Shown: one piece after another, positions 24,893 through 32,738 of the stretch
Numbering within the stretch: the stretch's first letter is position 1
Layout: each line of letters opens with the position of its first letter
Assembly: GCA_035622335.1 (NCBI GenBank)
Contig: DASPVO010000081.1
Coordinates: forward strand, 30,541-94,540
DNA: 64,000 bases
Reading direction: 5' to 3'
Origin: DATJAJ01 sp035622335
Lineage (GTDB): Archaea; Thermoproteota; Nitrososphaeria; Nitrososphaerales; Gagatemarchaeaceae
Translations under genes and position numbers: made by a program
The notes under the pieces: model-generated
What the model was told of the DNA's origin: nothing
The model's database searches: none
Seen by the model: the letters and a program-made list of their open reading frames with translations, nothing else

Positions 24893-25642
24893 TTGGGCGG
24901 TAGGTTCCTCCGGACAGAGCTCGGCAACCCATACGCCAACCTGGCCCTCGAGGAGGCGATACACGCAGCGGGAGAAGGACCATCCCTGCGCGCGTGGGAA
25001 GACCAGACCGCTGTCGTCGTGGGTCGAGCGCAGCTCGCGCAGGAAGAGACGGACACAAAGTACTGCAGAGACCACTCTATCCCTATCGTACGGCGCTTCA
25101 CCGGTGGGGGCACGGTCTATCACGGTCCAGGCAACCTGAACTGGTCTTTTTTCGCTCGCAAGGCGACGAGGCACCCCCGGATCTCCTACGAGAGAGACCC
25201 TGCGGCCGTCTTCAGAAGCTTCGCCGCCGTGGTCTTAGAGGCCCTGGAGAGCCTGGTTTCGGGCTGTCGGTTCGATCCTCCCAACAGGATCGTCTCGCGA
25301 GAAGGAAAAGTCTCTGGAATGGCAGCGTACGTGTCGGAGTCTTCAGTCCTCTGCCACGGGACCCTGCTGCTGTCCGCAGACCTCCGTCTCGCTGACATGC
25401 TCACCAAGCCCACCGCCAAGAGTCTCGAGGCGCGATACCCGAGGAGCAGCTACGCCCGCATCGCCAACCTCGGCCTCAAACGGGCAGATGTCGAGAAGAG
25501 CCTCGTGGAGGCATCGAAGGCCGACCCTACTCCGGCCGACCTCACTAAGGCCGAGTCGCGTCTCGCGTCCAGGCTAGAGGCCGAGAAGTACAGGCAAGAC
25601 GGCTGGAATCTTGGCGACCCGTTCAGCTCAGATTATGCCTAG
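24893..25642 (+). CDS. lplA: Lipoate-protein ligase A family
   Basis: A 249-residue biotin/lipoate ligase-fold protein. It activates lipoate with ATP and attaches it to lysines of E2 or GcvH proteins. Motifs are NPYANLALEEAI at the start, RRFTGGGTVYHGPGNLNW (lipoate/ATP pocket), and REGKVSGMAAY with the catalytic Lys in GKVSG. The start at TTG 24893 is set by the shared TATA-like box. Upstream in-frame codons run back to 24821 but precede any family residue. It overlaps the convergent kbl gene by 15 bp. GcvH and 2-oxoacid dehydrogenase genes are not in the window. Confidence 0.88.
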   Translation: MGGRFLRTELGNPYANLALEEAIHAAGEGPSLRAWEDQTAVVVGRAQLAQEETDTKYCRDHSIPIVRRFTGGGTVYHGPGNLNWSFFARKATRHPRISYERDPAAVFRSFAAVVLEALESLVSGCRFDPPNRIVSREGKVSGMAAYVSESSVLCHGTLLLSADLRLADMLTKPTAKSLEARYPRSSYARIANLGLKRADVEKSLVEASKADPTPADLTKAESRLASRLEAEKYRQDGWNLGDPFSSDYA

Positions 25643-26821
25643 CTCGCGGCCCGCCCTCTCGAAGGCTCCCAACGCGAAGGAGAGGTCCTCCTTCGTCAGC
25701 GCCGCGTTCATTATCGTCCTTATCCTCGCCTTACCCTGCGCCACCATCGGGTAGACGATGGGGAGCGCGAAAACCGAGCTCTCCAACAATTTCGCGCTGA
25801 GCCTCTTTGCCAGCGAGTTATCCCCAACCATCACCGGGATTATCGGCGTCTGGCTTCTGCCCGTGTCGAACCCGAGGCCCTGCAGTTCCTTTCTGAAGTA
25901 TTCCGTGTTCTCCCAAAGCTTTCTGACGTGCTCGGGTTCGGTCTCGAGGACGTCTATGGCGGCGGTGCAGGCTGCGGCGACGGCGGGCGGATGTGAGCCA
26001 CTCAACAGCCATGTCCTCGACTTGTTGTATGCGAAGTTGACCAGTTCGCGCGAGCCCGAGACGTGACCGCCCACGACGCCGAACGCCTTTGAGAATGTTC
26101 CCATCTCGACGTGTACCTTGTCTCTCCCGAGCTTGAAGTGTGAAACGATACCCCTGCCGCCCTCACCCAGCACACCCTCTCCGTGCGCGTCGTCGACGTA
26201 GACCATCGCGCCGTGCTGGCGACCTAGTTCGGAGATCCTGTCCAGGGGGGCGATGTCGCCGTCCATCGAGAAGACGCCATCGGTGATTATCAGGATCCTT
26301 CGATAGTTTACAGTCCCTTCTTCCGCATTCTGGAGGACCCTCGCGAGGTCGTCCACGTCGCCGTGCTTGAAGACCGCCCTTTCGGCGACCGAGAGCCTGC
26401 AGCCGTCTATTATGCTGCCGTGGTTCAGCTCGTCGCTCACTATCAGGTCTCCCTTTCCCACGAGCTGTGGGATCAAGCCCGAATTCGCCGCGAAACCCGT
26501 CTGGTAGACGAGGGACGCCTCTGCCTCCTTGAAGCGCGCCAGCCTCCTTTCTAGCTCGACGTGCAGGTCCATCGTCCCGGCTATTGGCCGCACAGACCCG
26601 GATCCCGCCCCGTGAGACCTCACCGCTTCAATCGCGGCCTCCTTGAGCCTGGGATGGTTGCTCAGGCCCAGGTAGTTGTTCGAGCAGAGCATGAGGACCT
26701 TCTTGCCGTCCACAAGACACCAAGCGGTACTGGGGCCCTCGAGAACCCTGACCTTCCAGTCCGCGTCGTTCTTCACCAGTTCGTCGTATTCCGACCTCAG
26801 AAAGGAAGTGGGGTCTCTCAA
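25628..26821 (-). CDS. kbl: 2-Amino-3-ketobutyrate CoA ligase (glycine C-acetyltransferase)
   Basis: A 397-residue alpha-oxoamine synthase. It cleaves 2-amino-3-ketobutyrate with CoA to glycine and acetyl-CoA. Features are CSNNYLGLSNHP, GAGSGSVRPIAGT, the PLP pocket DGVFSMDGDIAPL and VDDAHGEGVLG, and the Schiff-base Lys245 in MGTFSKAFG. It overlaps the threonine dehydrogenase gene by 4 bp (ATGA), so the two are translationally coupled and make a two-step threonine degradation path. Other family members make 8-amino-7-oxononanoate or aminolevulinate, but the partner gene argues for Kbl. Confidence 0.92.
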   Translation of the reverse strand: MRDPTSFLRSEYDELVKNDADWKVRVLEGPSTAWCLVDGKKVLMLCSNNYLGLSNHPRLKEAAIEAVRSHGAGSGSVRPIAGTMDLHVELERRLARFKEAEASLVYQTGFAANSGLIPQLVGKGDLIVSDELNHGSIIDGCRLSVAERAVFKHGDVDDLARVLQNAEEGTVNYRRILIITDGVFSMDGDIAPLDRISELGRQHGAMVYVDDAHGEGVLGEGGRGIVSHFKLGRDKVHVEMGTFSKAFGVVGGHVSGSRELVNFAYNKSRTWLLSGSHPPAVAAACTAAIDVLETEPEHVRKLWENTEYFRKELQGLGFDTGRSQTPIIPVMVGDNSLAKRLSAKLLESSVFALPIVYPMVAQGKARIRTIMNAALTKEDLSFALGAFERAGRELGII

Positions 26822-27783
26822 GATGCCCGACTCCCGCTCAGCCTCTCAGAGAGACTAGAAAGCATGTCGTCAGTCATGGCTGCGAGGCCTATGGTCGGCC
26901 TCCATCCCCAGTCCCTTCTGGCCTCCTTGTCGTCTATCGAACCAGGCCAAGAGTCAGCGATCTTTTGGCGGCCGTCGGGAGAATACGTGCAGGCGAAGTC
27001 AGGGAGTCTGCGGCGAATCTCTGCTGCGAGCTCCCCTGGTGTGAAGCTCATCCCGGAAAGGTTGTACCCGGCGTGCCGCGGCACAGATTCGAGTGGTGCG
27101 TCCATTATCATGAGTGTCGCCCTGATGCAGTCGGGCATGTACATCATGGGAAGAGCCGTGTCTTGCCTCAGGTAGCACTGGTATGACCCCTTCTGTATCG
27201 CGGCGTAGAAGATCTCCACCGCGTAGTCCGTCGTCCCTCCGCCCGGCATCGCCTTGTTGCTGATGATGCCGGGATAGCGTATGGAACGGATGTCGAAGCC
27301 GTACTTCAGGAAGTAGTAGTTGCACAGCAGCTCTCCCGCCACCTTGGTCACCCCGTAGATGGTAGTGGGGTTGAGAGGTGCATCCTGAGGAGCCATCTTC
27401 TTCGGAGCGTCTGGTCCGAAGACTGCCGCTGAGCTCGCCCAGTACACTCTGCGGACGCCGTTCTCTCTCGAGGCGTCAAGGACGTTCTTGAGCCCCTCCA
27501 TGTTCACCGACCAGGCAGTCTGCGGGTCTCTCTCCCCGACCGCCGAGATTACAGCGGCAAGGTGGTAGACCGTGTCTACGCCATGTTGCTTGATCGTCCT
27601 CGCCACGTCTTCTCTCCTCGTGACGTCGACTTCAGCAGAAGGCCCCGAATCGCCGTCGTCAGGAAAGCCCTTCCTGTACGTTCCAGCGACCACGTTCTCC
27701 TTCCCCAGCCTCGTCCTCAGGGCAGGCACAAGCTCACAACCTATCTGTCCCGCAGAGCCTGTGACTAGGACCTTTTCCTTCAA
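26818..27783 (-). CDS. tdh: L-threonine 3-dehydrogenase, epimerase-like (SDR) type
   Basis: A 321-residue extended short-chain dehydrogenase. It has the NAD motif GSAGQIG (residues 9-15), the active-site Tyr143/Lys147 pair in YGVTKVAGE, and the RYPGIIS segment typical of the GalE-like threonine dehydrogenases. It oxidises threonine to 2-amino-3-ketobutyrate for the coupled Kbl. The start is a TTG; a minus-strand TATA-like stretch (CGTTTTAACGAG) is at 27811-27822. Other SDR functions such as sugar epimerase are possible from sequence alone, but the operon with kbl decides. Confidence 0.9.
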   Translation of the reverse strand: MKEKVLVTGSAGQIGCELVPALRTRLGKENVVAGTYRKGFPDDGDSGPSAEVDVTRREDVARTIKQHGVDTVYHLAAVISAVGERDPQTAWSVNMEGLKNVLDASRENGVRRVYWASSAAVFGPDAPKKMAPQDAPLNPTTIYGVTKVAGELLCNYYFLKYGFDIRSIRYPGIISNKAMPGGGTTDYAVEIFYAAIQKGSYQCYLRQDTALPMMYMPDCIRATLMIMDAPLESVPRHAGYNLSGMSFTPGELAAEIRRRLPDFACTYSPDGRQKIADSWPGSIDDKEARRDWGWRPTIGLAAMTDDMLSSLSERLSGSRAS

Positions 27784-27828
27784 ATCGTCAGAGCCGACCC
27801 CGTCGTGCTCGTTAAAACGTTTTAGATT

Positions 27829-28059
27829 TCATCCGACGACCTTCATCGTGATCGTCGAACTGATGTTCTTGTCCGCGCGCAGCTTGTCCGTTATCGTGGT
27901 CTTCACGGCCTGCTCGCTCTCGCCCTCTATGACTACCAAGAGGTCGTACAGTCCGTACGTCTGATAGACCTTCGCCACGCCCTGAGTACGCCGAAGCGCT
28001 GCCGCGGTGGCTTCCTCCGTCCCAGGTGAGAGATTCACGAGAACTATGGCGCGTTCCAT
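27829..28059 (-). CDS. Stand-alone Lrp/AsnC ligand-binding (RAM) domain protein
   Basis: A 76-residue protein made only of the RAM/ACT-like effector domain of Lrp-family regulators: MERAIVLVNLSPGTEEATAAAL, then GVAKVYQTYGLYDLLVVIEG and the last strand STITMKVVG. It lacks a helix-turn-helix. Such small proteins form ring oligomers that bind amino acids and may modulate full-length Lrp proteins or enzymes. The ATG at 28059 fits the family start; upstream codons to 28086 are not needed. It precedes the threonine catabolic genes on the same strand by 45 bp, suggesting an amino-acid-sensing link. Confidence 0.85.
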   Translation of the reverse strand: MERAIVLVNLSPGTEEATAAALRRTQGVAKVYQTYGLYDLLVVIEGESEQAVKTTITDKLRADKNISSTITMKVVG

Positions 28060-28084
28060 CGGTAGCAAATTGTGATGGCAAGCC

Positions 28085-28095
28085 AAATTAAAAAG
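28085..28095. promoter_or_regulatory. Shared TATA-like element, RAM protein / membrane protein
   Basis: The box aaattaaaaag is about 31 bases from the minus-strand ATG at 28059 and 29 bases before the plus-strand TTG at 28119. Confidence 0.5.
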
Positions 28096-28118
28096 TATCT
28101 ACGAACCACCGAACAGAA

Positions 28119-28973
28119 TTGAGACCTACAGGCGCGAGTTCTTTGTTCATCGCCGCCGGCGGGGGCTTGCTCCTGGTGGAGATGTTCTTCTGGTATTCCT
28201 TCCAAGGCTACTTCTCTTCCGGAGACTCGCAGCTCATTCTCAGGTTCTTTCTCCTCGAGGGTCTGACCCTCTTAGTTCTGCTGGTTGGCAGCGGGGTCTT
28301 TCTGAAGAGCGTCGCAAGGGAGGGGAGAGACAGGGACTACTCCTCGTTGTCGAAGATCGCCTCCGACTCCTTCTCTTCCAAGTCAGACAGGCGTCTGGGG
28401 ATAATCGCGGGAGCGGCTTACGGAGTCTTCTACGCGTTCGTCTCGAGCGTGGTGGTGTACCAGCCATCGGTGAACTTCGCGTCCACATACGGGGTCAAGG
28501 GGGTCTCCTGGGCCGCAGCTGGGTGTTGCGGGACCTACGGTACGACCCCGTCCCTGACCATCTTCATCGCCCCTGACCAGCACATCGCACTCCAGATAGT
28601 GCCACTAGACCTCTTCCTCCTCGTCGTGATCCCTCTACTTGTGGGCGTCAACGTTGCGATAGGTTCTTTCGCTTACAGGAACAGGCCGAAGGACAGAGAG
28701 GGGGCGTGGCTGGGGGGAGTCGGAGCGTTGGTCGCTCTCTTTACCTCGTGCCCCACCTGCGCAGGCTACTTCCTCGCAGGAGCGTTGGGCGGTGTCGGCG
28801 CGACTTCAATCGCTGTAGCTCTCGCACCGTTGCAGACGCTCTTCATCCTGGTGAGCGTGCCTGCTCTCATCGTGAGCCCGCTCGTTGCCGCCAAAGCGGT
28901 GAGCAAGGCATACGTCGGTGGCTGTTCGATCGAGGGTCACGTCTTGAGCAGGCCTACTTCGACAATAGGCTGA
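28119..28973 (+). CDS. Polytopic membrane protein with CCGTYG and CPTCAG motifs
   Basis: A 284-residue membrane protein with about six or seven helices, including SLFIAAGGGLLLVEMFFWYSF, FFLLEGLTLLVLLVGSGVFL, a helix near YGVFYAFVSSVVVY, PLDLFLLVVIPLLVGVNVAIG and two C-terminal ones. Two cysteine motifs stand out: AAGCCGTYG near residue 138 and TSCPTCAGYFLAG near residue 210, both next to membrane segments. They could bind a metal such as copper or iron, or form disulphides. I cannot name the family. The TTG start lies 29 bases from the shared TATA-like box. Its end overlaps lysK convergently by 20 bp. Confidence 0.75.
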   Translation: MRPTGASSLFIAAGGGLLLVEMFFWYSFQGYFSSGDSQLILRFFLLEGLTLLVLLVGSGVFLKSVAREGRDRDYSSLSKIASDSFSSKSDRRLGIIAGAAYGVFYAFVSSVVVYQPSVNFASTYGVKGVSWAAAGCCGTYGTTPSLTIFIAPDQHIALQIVPLDLFLLVVIPLLVGVNVAIGSFAYRNRPKDREGAWLGGVGALVALFTSCPTCAGYFLAGALGGVGATSIAVALAPLQTLFILVSVPALIVSPLVAAKAVSKAYVGGCSIEGHVLSRPTSTIG

Positions 28974-30048
28974 GCTGGGAAATCGATTCCTTGAGCACTT
29001 CGATGCTCTCGAGATAGTCTCGGAGATACACCATCTCATCGTCCGTGTGCGAGAGGCCGGTCTCTCCGGGTCCGAACGTTACACACTGTGCGCGCGTCGC
29101 GGCCGCGAACGTGTTCATGTCTCCCGTACCGGTCTTCCTGACCATCAGAGGTTTCGCCTTTGTCTTGAGTATGATAGCCCGTTGGAATGCCCTGACCAAG
29201 AGCGAGTTGGGGTCAACCTCGTAGGGCTCCGTAGGTTCGCTGAAGGAGTAACGAAACGCATCCCTCGGCTCCAAGCCGCTCAGGATCTCGACCAGGGTCT
29301 TCTGCACGTCAGCGCAGCTCAACCCAGGGGGGACTCTCACGTCGAGCGTGGCATCGCAGAACGATGGCAGAACGTTCTGGTAGTCGCCCGACCTTACGAT
29401 GGTTGGCGTCACCGAGACGGACCTGAAGTGATCCTCGCCTGTCTGTGTCGACTCAGCGTAGCCTCGGAGCTTCGAGACGGCGTAGCAGAAGAGGTCGAAG
29501 GCGCTCGAGTGAGCCCAGGGCGACCCCGCGTGCCCCCCTCCAGACTCCACCTTGATCTGGAGCGACATCCTCCCTCTGTAGCCTACGGTCACACGCCTAG
29601 AGCCAGCGGGCTCACCGAAGACGGCGAAGTCATACTTCTGCCTTCGCGATATCAGTCCCTGCACCCCGCGTCCAGCCCCCTCCTCGTCCGTGACACCAGC
29701 GAACGTGACGCTCGCTCCCGACTCCGCCGCCTTCGCTCCCGCGAAGAGCAGAGCGCATAGCGGAGACTTGGCGTCGGTCGCGCCGCGGCCGTAGATTGCA
29801 CGCTTCGTCACCCTGACCGGGAGTTTTCCTGGGACCGTGTCCATGTGTCCGCAGAGCAAGACACGGAGCCTTCCGCTTCCGGAGTGGCCTACCGCGTTCC
29901 CGGCCTCATCGACGTGTGGGTCTTCGTAGCCCAGCGACCTCATCTCCTTCACGAGGAACTTTGCAAGCCTTCCCTCCCTCTTCGTAGGCGAGTAGATTCC
30001 CACTACGTCCGCGAGGACGCGCAGCGGATCTCTGTCCATCCCGCTCAT
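28954..30048 (-). CDS. lysK: [LysW]-lysine/ornithine hydrolase (M20 family)
   Basis: A 364-residue metallopeptidase of the M20 family, releasing lysine (and probably ornithine) from the LysW carrier. Metal-site motifs are LLCGHMDTVPG, GRGATDAKSPLC and TDEEGAGRG (Glu-Glu base), then FGEPAG and the late GPGETGLSHTDDE. Its substrate follows from the cluster: lysX, lysW, lysJ, lysZ and lysY lie directly upstream on the same strand, and lysK overlaps the end of lysX by 4 bp. In archaea one LysK usually serves both lysine and arginine branches. Confidence 0.9.
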   Translation of the reverse strand: MSGMDRDPLRVLADVVGIYSPTKREGRLAKFLVKEMRSLGYEDPHVDEAGNAVGHSGSGRLRVLLCGHMDTVPGKLPVRVTKRAIYGRGATDAKSPLCALLFAGAKAAESGASVTFAGVTDEEGAGRGVQGLISRRQKYDFAVFGEPAGSRRVTVGYRGRMSLQIKVESGGGHAGSPWAHSSAFDLFCYAVSKLRGYAESTQTGEDHFRSVSVTPTIVRSGDYQNVLPSFCDATLDVRVPPGLSCADVQKTLVEILSGLEPRDAFRYSFSEPTEPYEVDPNSLLVRAFQRAIILKTKAKPLMVRKTGTGDMNTFAAATRAQCVTFGPGETGLSHTDDEMVYLRDYLESIEVLKESISQLSLLSK

Positions 30049-30899
30049 CGTTTCTGCTCTGCTACTAAATAGTCAACTATCAGCTGAGGTATGTCTACAC
30101 CGGTGGCCGGGACCGTGTTCTTGAACTCGGTGGTGTTGTTGACTTCGTGCACCAAGAGCCCCGACTCGGACTCCATGAGGTCCACACCCACGATTTCGCC
30201 GCCGCTCGACCTCGCCGCCCTCAAGGACAGCTCGTCCAACTCCTTCGATATGGGACAAGGCTCCGCCCTTCCCCCTCTCGCGGTGTTCGTCCTCCAGTCC
30301 GCGCCGTCGGAGACCCTGTAGATCGCCGCCACCGTGCGCCCCCCCACGACAAAGGACCTGATGTCCCTCGGGGGTCTCTTGACAAACTCCTGAAGGTAGT
30401 AGACTTGGTACATGGGGAACATGTATTCTCTGTCTTCGATTATCGCCCTCGCCACCTGCTCGTCCTTGAGCAGCGCGGAGAGCCGCCCCCAGCTTCCGAC
30501 AACAGGTTTGATCACGGCGGGATATCCCATGTCCTGGAGCGCCTTGACGGCCGCGTCTTCGGTGAACGCGAGCATGGTCCGCGGAGTGGGCACACCGTTC
30601 CTTACGAGCTCGATGGAGCCGAAGAGCTTGTTCCCGGAGACCCAAGCTGACCTGAAGTTGTTCACCACGCGATGCCCTGCGGCCTCCAAGGCCGCGGTCG
30701 AGTGGACGTTCCGGAAATAACTGACAGTCCTCTGCAGAACGAGGTCGTCAGGCACCCCTGTTGCCTTCGAGTTCAGGTCTATCTTCAGGTCCTTCGCGTC
30801 TACGAGATTGACTCGGACGCCGCTCTTCTCTGCCGCGCTCGAGATGGCCTTCTCTTCCCACCGGATCGTGTCATACAGGAGAGAGAAGGACGCCGTCCC
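30045..30899 (-). CDS. lysX: LysW ligase LysX, no conventional start codon visible
   Basis: An ATP-grasp enzyme that ligates 2-aminoadipate to the C-terminal Glu of LysW. The family N-terminus LLYDTIRWEEKAI is present, as are NKLFGSIEL, PAVIKPVVGSWGR (ATP grasp), VKRPPRDIRSFV and the metal site EVNNTTEFKN...TGVDIP, which resembles Thermus LysX as I remember it. The whole frame follows the lysW stop (TAG at 30900-30902) in the same reading frame, yet it has no ATG, GTG or TTG before the GTG at 30755, which would remove about 48 conserved residues. The boundary given is the open frame (284 codons, the same size as argX). A rare start, an assembly error or readthrough are possible. Confidence 0.85.
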   Translation of the reverse strand, partial: GTASFSLLYDTIRWEEKAISSAAEKSGVRVNLVDAKDLKIDLNSKATGVPDDLVLQRTVSYFRNVHSTAALEAAGHRVVNNFRSAWVSGNKLFGSIELVRNGVPTPRTMLAFTEDAAVKALQDMGYPAVIKPVVGSWGRLSALLKDEQVARAIIEDREYMFPMYQVYYLQEFVKRPPRDIRSFVVGGRTVAAIYRVSDGADWRTNTARGGRAEPCPISKELDELSLRAARSSGGEIVGVDLMESESGLLVHEVNNTTEFKNTVPATGVDIPQLIVDYLVAEQKR

Positions 30900-31079
30900 C
30901 TATTCACCCCAGTCCTCTTGTTCCAACTCAGCGGGTCGGAGCGTGAAGAGCGTGCCGTTCTGCTCCCTGACCAGCTCGTAGGCCGCGTTGCACTCCCTGC
31001 ACGTCACAACTTCCCCCTGTATGGCGTCTGTCGGAACCGAGAGTTCCGCGTCGCATTCAAGACAGTTCAGCGATTTCAC
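30900..31079 (-). CDS. lysW: Amino-group carrier protein LysW (first copy)
   Basis: A 59-residue carrier protein. It has a zinc ribbon with CLEC and CREC pairs and the acidic tail ending EDWGE, whose last Glu gamma-carboxyl carries the amino-acid intermediate. The GTG at 31079 is preferred: the ATG at 31100 lies only 18 bases from the TATA-like box at 31112-31124, too close to be transcribed, and GTG gives the usual length. A purine-rich GGGAGGAG lies just before the GTG. A second copy lies at 35458-35631 beside argX. Confidence 0.92.
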   Translation of the reverse strand: MKSLNCLECDAELSVPTDAIQGEVVTCRECNAAYELVREQNGTLFTLRPAELEQEDWGE

Positions 31080-31091
31080 CTCCTCCCTCTG

Positions 31092-31109
31092 CGAATCCAT
31101 TCGGATTCG
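31092..31109. promoter_or_regulatory. Perfect palindrome at the lysW1 transcription start
   Basis: The 18-base sequence CGAATCCATTCGGATTCG has perfect 7-base arms around a 4-base centre. It lies between the minus-strand TATA-like box (31112-31124) and the lysW GTG, at the predicted start of transcription. That is a classic place for a repressor operator, perhaps for the Lrp protein encoded just upstream. It could also be an mRNA hairpin. Confidence 0.5.
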
Positions 31110-31138
31110 ACACTTTATTTAGGGATATTCGGACGAAA

Positions 31139-31588
31139 TCAGCGAATTGCGCGTAGCACCATCATGGTGTTCGTGTTAATCACTCCCTCGACCCGCCGGA
31201 TTCCCTCCACCGTCTTGTTGACTTCGACGATATTCGCACCCTTGATTATCGCGGCCACGTCGAACTGTCCCGCCGTTTCGTAGACCGTCTCCACACCGCT
31301 GACCTGCTTGATCCTCGAACTGACCGAGTTCGTCGGCACCGAAGGGCTCACGGATACCCAAGTTATCGCGCTGCTCATGTGCTGATCGTCGACCTCCACT
31401 GTGAACTTGCGGATTCTCCCAGTGCTGAGCAGGTTCGAGATCCGCCTTCTGACGGCGGACTCTGACATGTTGAGCTTCTGAGCGACCTCTGTGTTCGACG
31501 CCCTCGCGTTTTGGGAGAGGATCGCGATTATGAGGTCGTCAGTTCGCTCCGAGCCTTCTTGTCTCCTCGTCAACCAGGACTCCTCCAA
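31139..31588 (-). CDS. Lrp/AsnC-family regulator (LysM-like)
   Basis: A 149-residue full-length Lrp protein. The N-terminal winged helix-turn-helix (TDDLIIAILSQNARASNTEVAQKLNMSESAVRRRISNLLSTG) is followed by the RAM effector domain (SGVETVYETAGQFDVAAIIKGA). In Sulfolobus a related Lrp protein, LysM, controls the lysine operon from this same neighbourhood; here it sits between lysJ and lysW1. The ATG start overlaps the lysJ end by 50 bp; a TTG at 31573 is an alternative. It may bind the palindrome at the lysW1 promoter. Confidence 0.88.
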   Translation of the reverse strand: MEESWLTRRQEGSERTDDLIIAILSQNARASNTEVAQKLNMSESAVRRRISNLLSTGRIRKFTVEVDDQHMSSAITWVSVSPSVPTNSVSSRIKQVSGVETVYETAGQFDVAAIIKGANIVEVNKTVEGIRRVEGVINTNTMMVLRAIR

Positions 31589-32738
31589 GGACCCCGAGCG
31601 CCTTCGATATTTGACTCTCTTCTATCACCAATGGTGGAAGGAATCTGAACGTTTCGCGTCCGGAGTACGCGAAGATCACGCCCCGCTTCAGAGCCGAGAG
31701 CAGGGCTTCGTGGATGTCCACGCGGGTCTCAACGGCGAGCATCAGACCCATCCCCCTGACCTCCCTGCATAGCTTGCTCCCCGAAGCGATCTTCTCCAGA
31801 CCGGACTTCATCGTCCTCCCCTTCTCCGCAGCCTGTCGGGGAAGGTCGTGTTCGGAGATGAAGCGTAGGGTCGCAGAGGCGGCAGCGCAGGCTAGAGGGT
31901 TTCCCGCGAAGGTGCTCGTGTGCTCCCCCCTCTTGAGGCTCGCCATCACTTCCCTAGTTGTGAGCGCGGCGCCGAACGGAACGCCCCCCGCGAGACCCTT
32001 TGAAACGCACATGATGTCCGGGACCACTCCCGAATGATCGGAGGCCCACATCCTGCCGGTCCTGCCCAGGCCCGTCTGAATCTCGTCCAGTATCAGCAGC
32101 GCGCCTGTTCTGTCACAGAGCTCTCGAAGGCTCCGCAGGTAGTCGGGAGGAGGGACGACTATGCCTGTCTCTCCCTGGATCGGCTCGGCTATCACCGCGG
32201 CCGTTGAACCGTCTGTGACGGATGAAGCCGACTCCGCGACTCCATACTCGGCGAACTCGAAGTCGGGAAGGAGCGGGCCGAAGGGGTCCCTGTACTTCTT
32301 GTTCCACGTCGCGGAGAGCGCCCCGAAAGTCTTCCCGTGAAACCCGCCCTTCATCGAGACAACCTTCTTCCTTCCGGTGTGCCTCCTCGCAAGCTTGATG
32401 GCTGCCTCTATCGTCTCAGCCCCGCTGTTCGTTAGGAGCGACTTCTCCAGCCCCTTGGGGGCGACACCGGCCATGCGCTCAAGAAACTCCGCCCTGGCGT
32501 CGTTGTAAAACGAGCCGTGGCATGTGATCAACTTCTCCGCCTGTGTCTTCAGCGCCGCGACGACGTCCTGATTGCAGTGGCCGACGATGGCAACGCCATA
32601 GCCTGCCATGCAGTCGATGAACTCCTTCCCATATTCATCCCAGACGCTCGCTCCCATCCCTCGGACGATGGTGACGGGGAACTTTTGGAAGGCCGACGAG
32701 CCGTATGCGTCTTCCGTTTCCTGGTAGCGGCTTGTCAT
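31539..32738 (-). CDS. lysJ: [LysW]-aminoadipate/glutamate semialdehyde aminotransferase
   Basis: A 399-residue class III aminotransferase that aminates the LysW-bound semialdehyde in both lysine and arginine synthesis. Features are NSGAETIEAAIKLARR, the PLP-ring Asp in LILDEIQTGLGRTG, and the Schiff-base Lys in CVSKGLAGGVPFG. The ATG at 32738 overlaps the lysZ stop (ATGA), showing translational coupling; codons further upstream are not family sequence. Closest relatives outside this cluster type are acetylornithine aminotransferases. Confidence 0.92.
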   Translation of the reverse strand: MTSRYQETEDAYGSSAFQKFPVTIVRGMGASVWDEYGKEFIDCMAGYGVAIVGHCNQDVVAALKTQAEKLITCHGSFYNDARAEFLERMAGVAPKGLEKSLLTNSGAETIEAAIKLARRHTGRKKVVSMKGGFHGKTFGALSATWNKKYRDPFGPLLPDFEFAEYGVAESASSVTDGSTAAVIAEPIQGETGIVVPPPDYLRSLRELCDRTGALLILDEIQTGLGRTGRMWASDHSGVVPDIMCVSKGLAGGVPFGAALTTREVMASLKRGEHTSTFAGNPLACAAASATLRFISEHDLPRQAAEKGRTMKSGLEKIASGSKLCREVRGMGLMLAVETRVDIHEALLSALKRGVIFAYSGRETFRFLPPLVIEESQISKALGVLGGVLVDEETRRLGAN

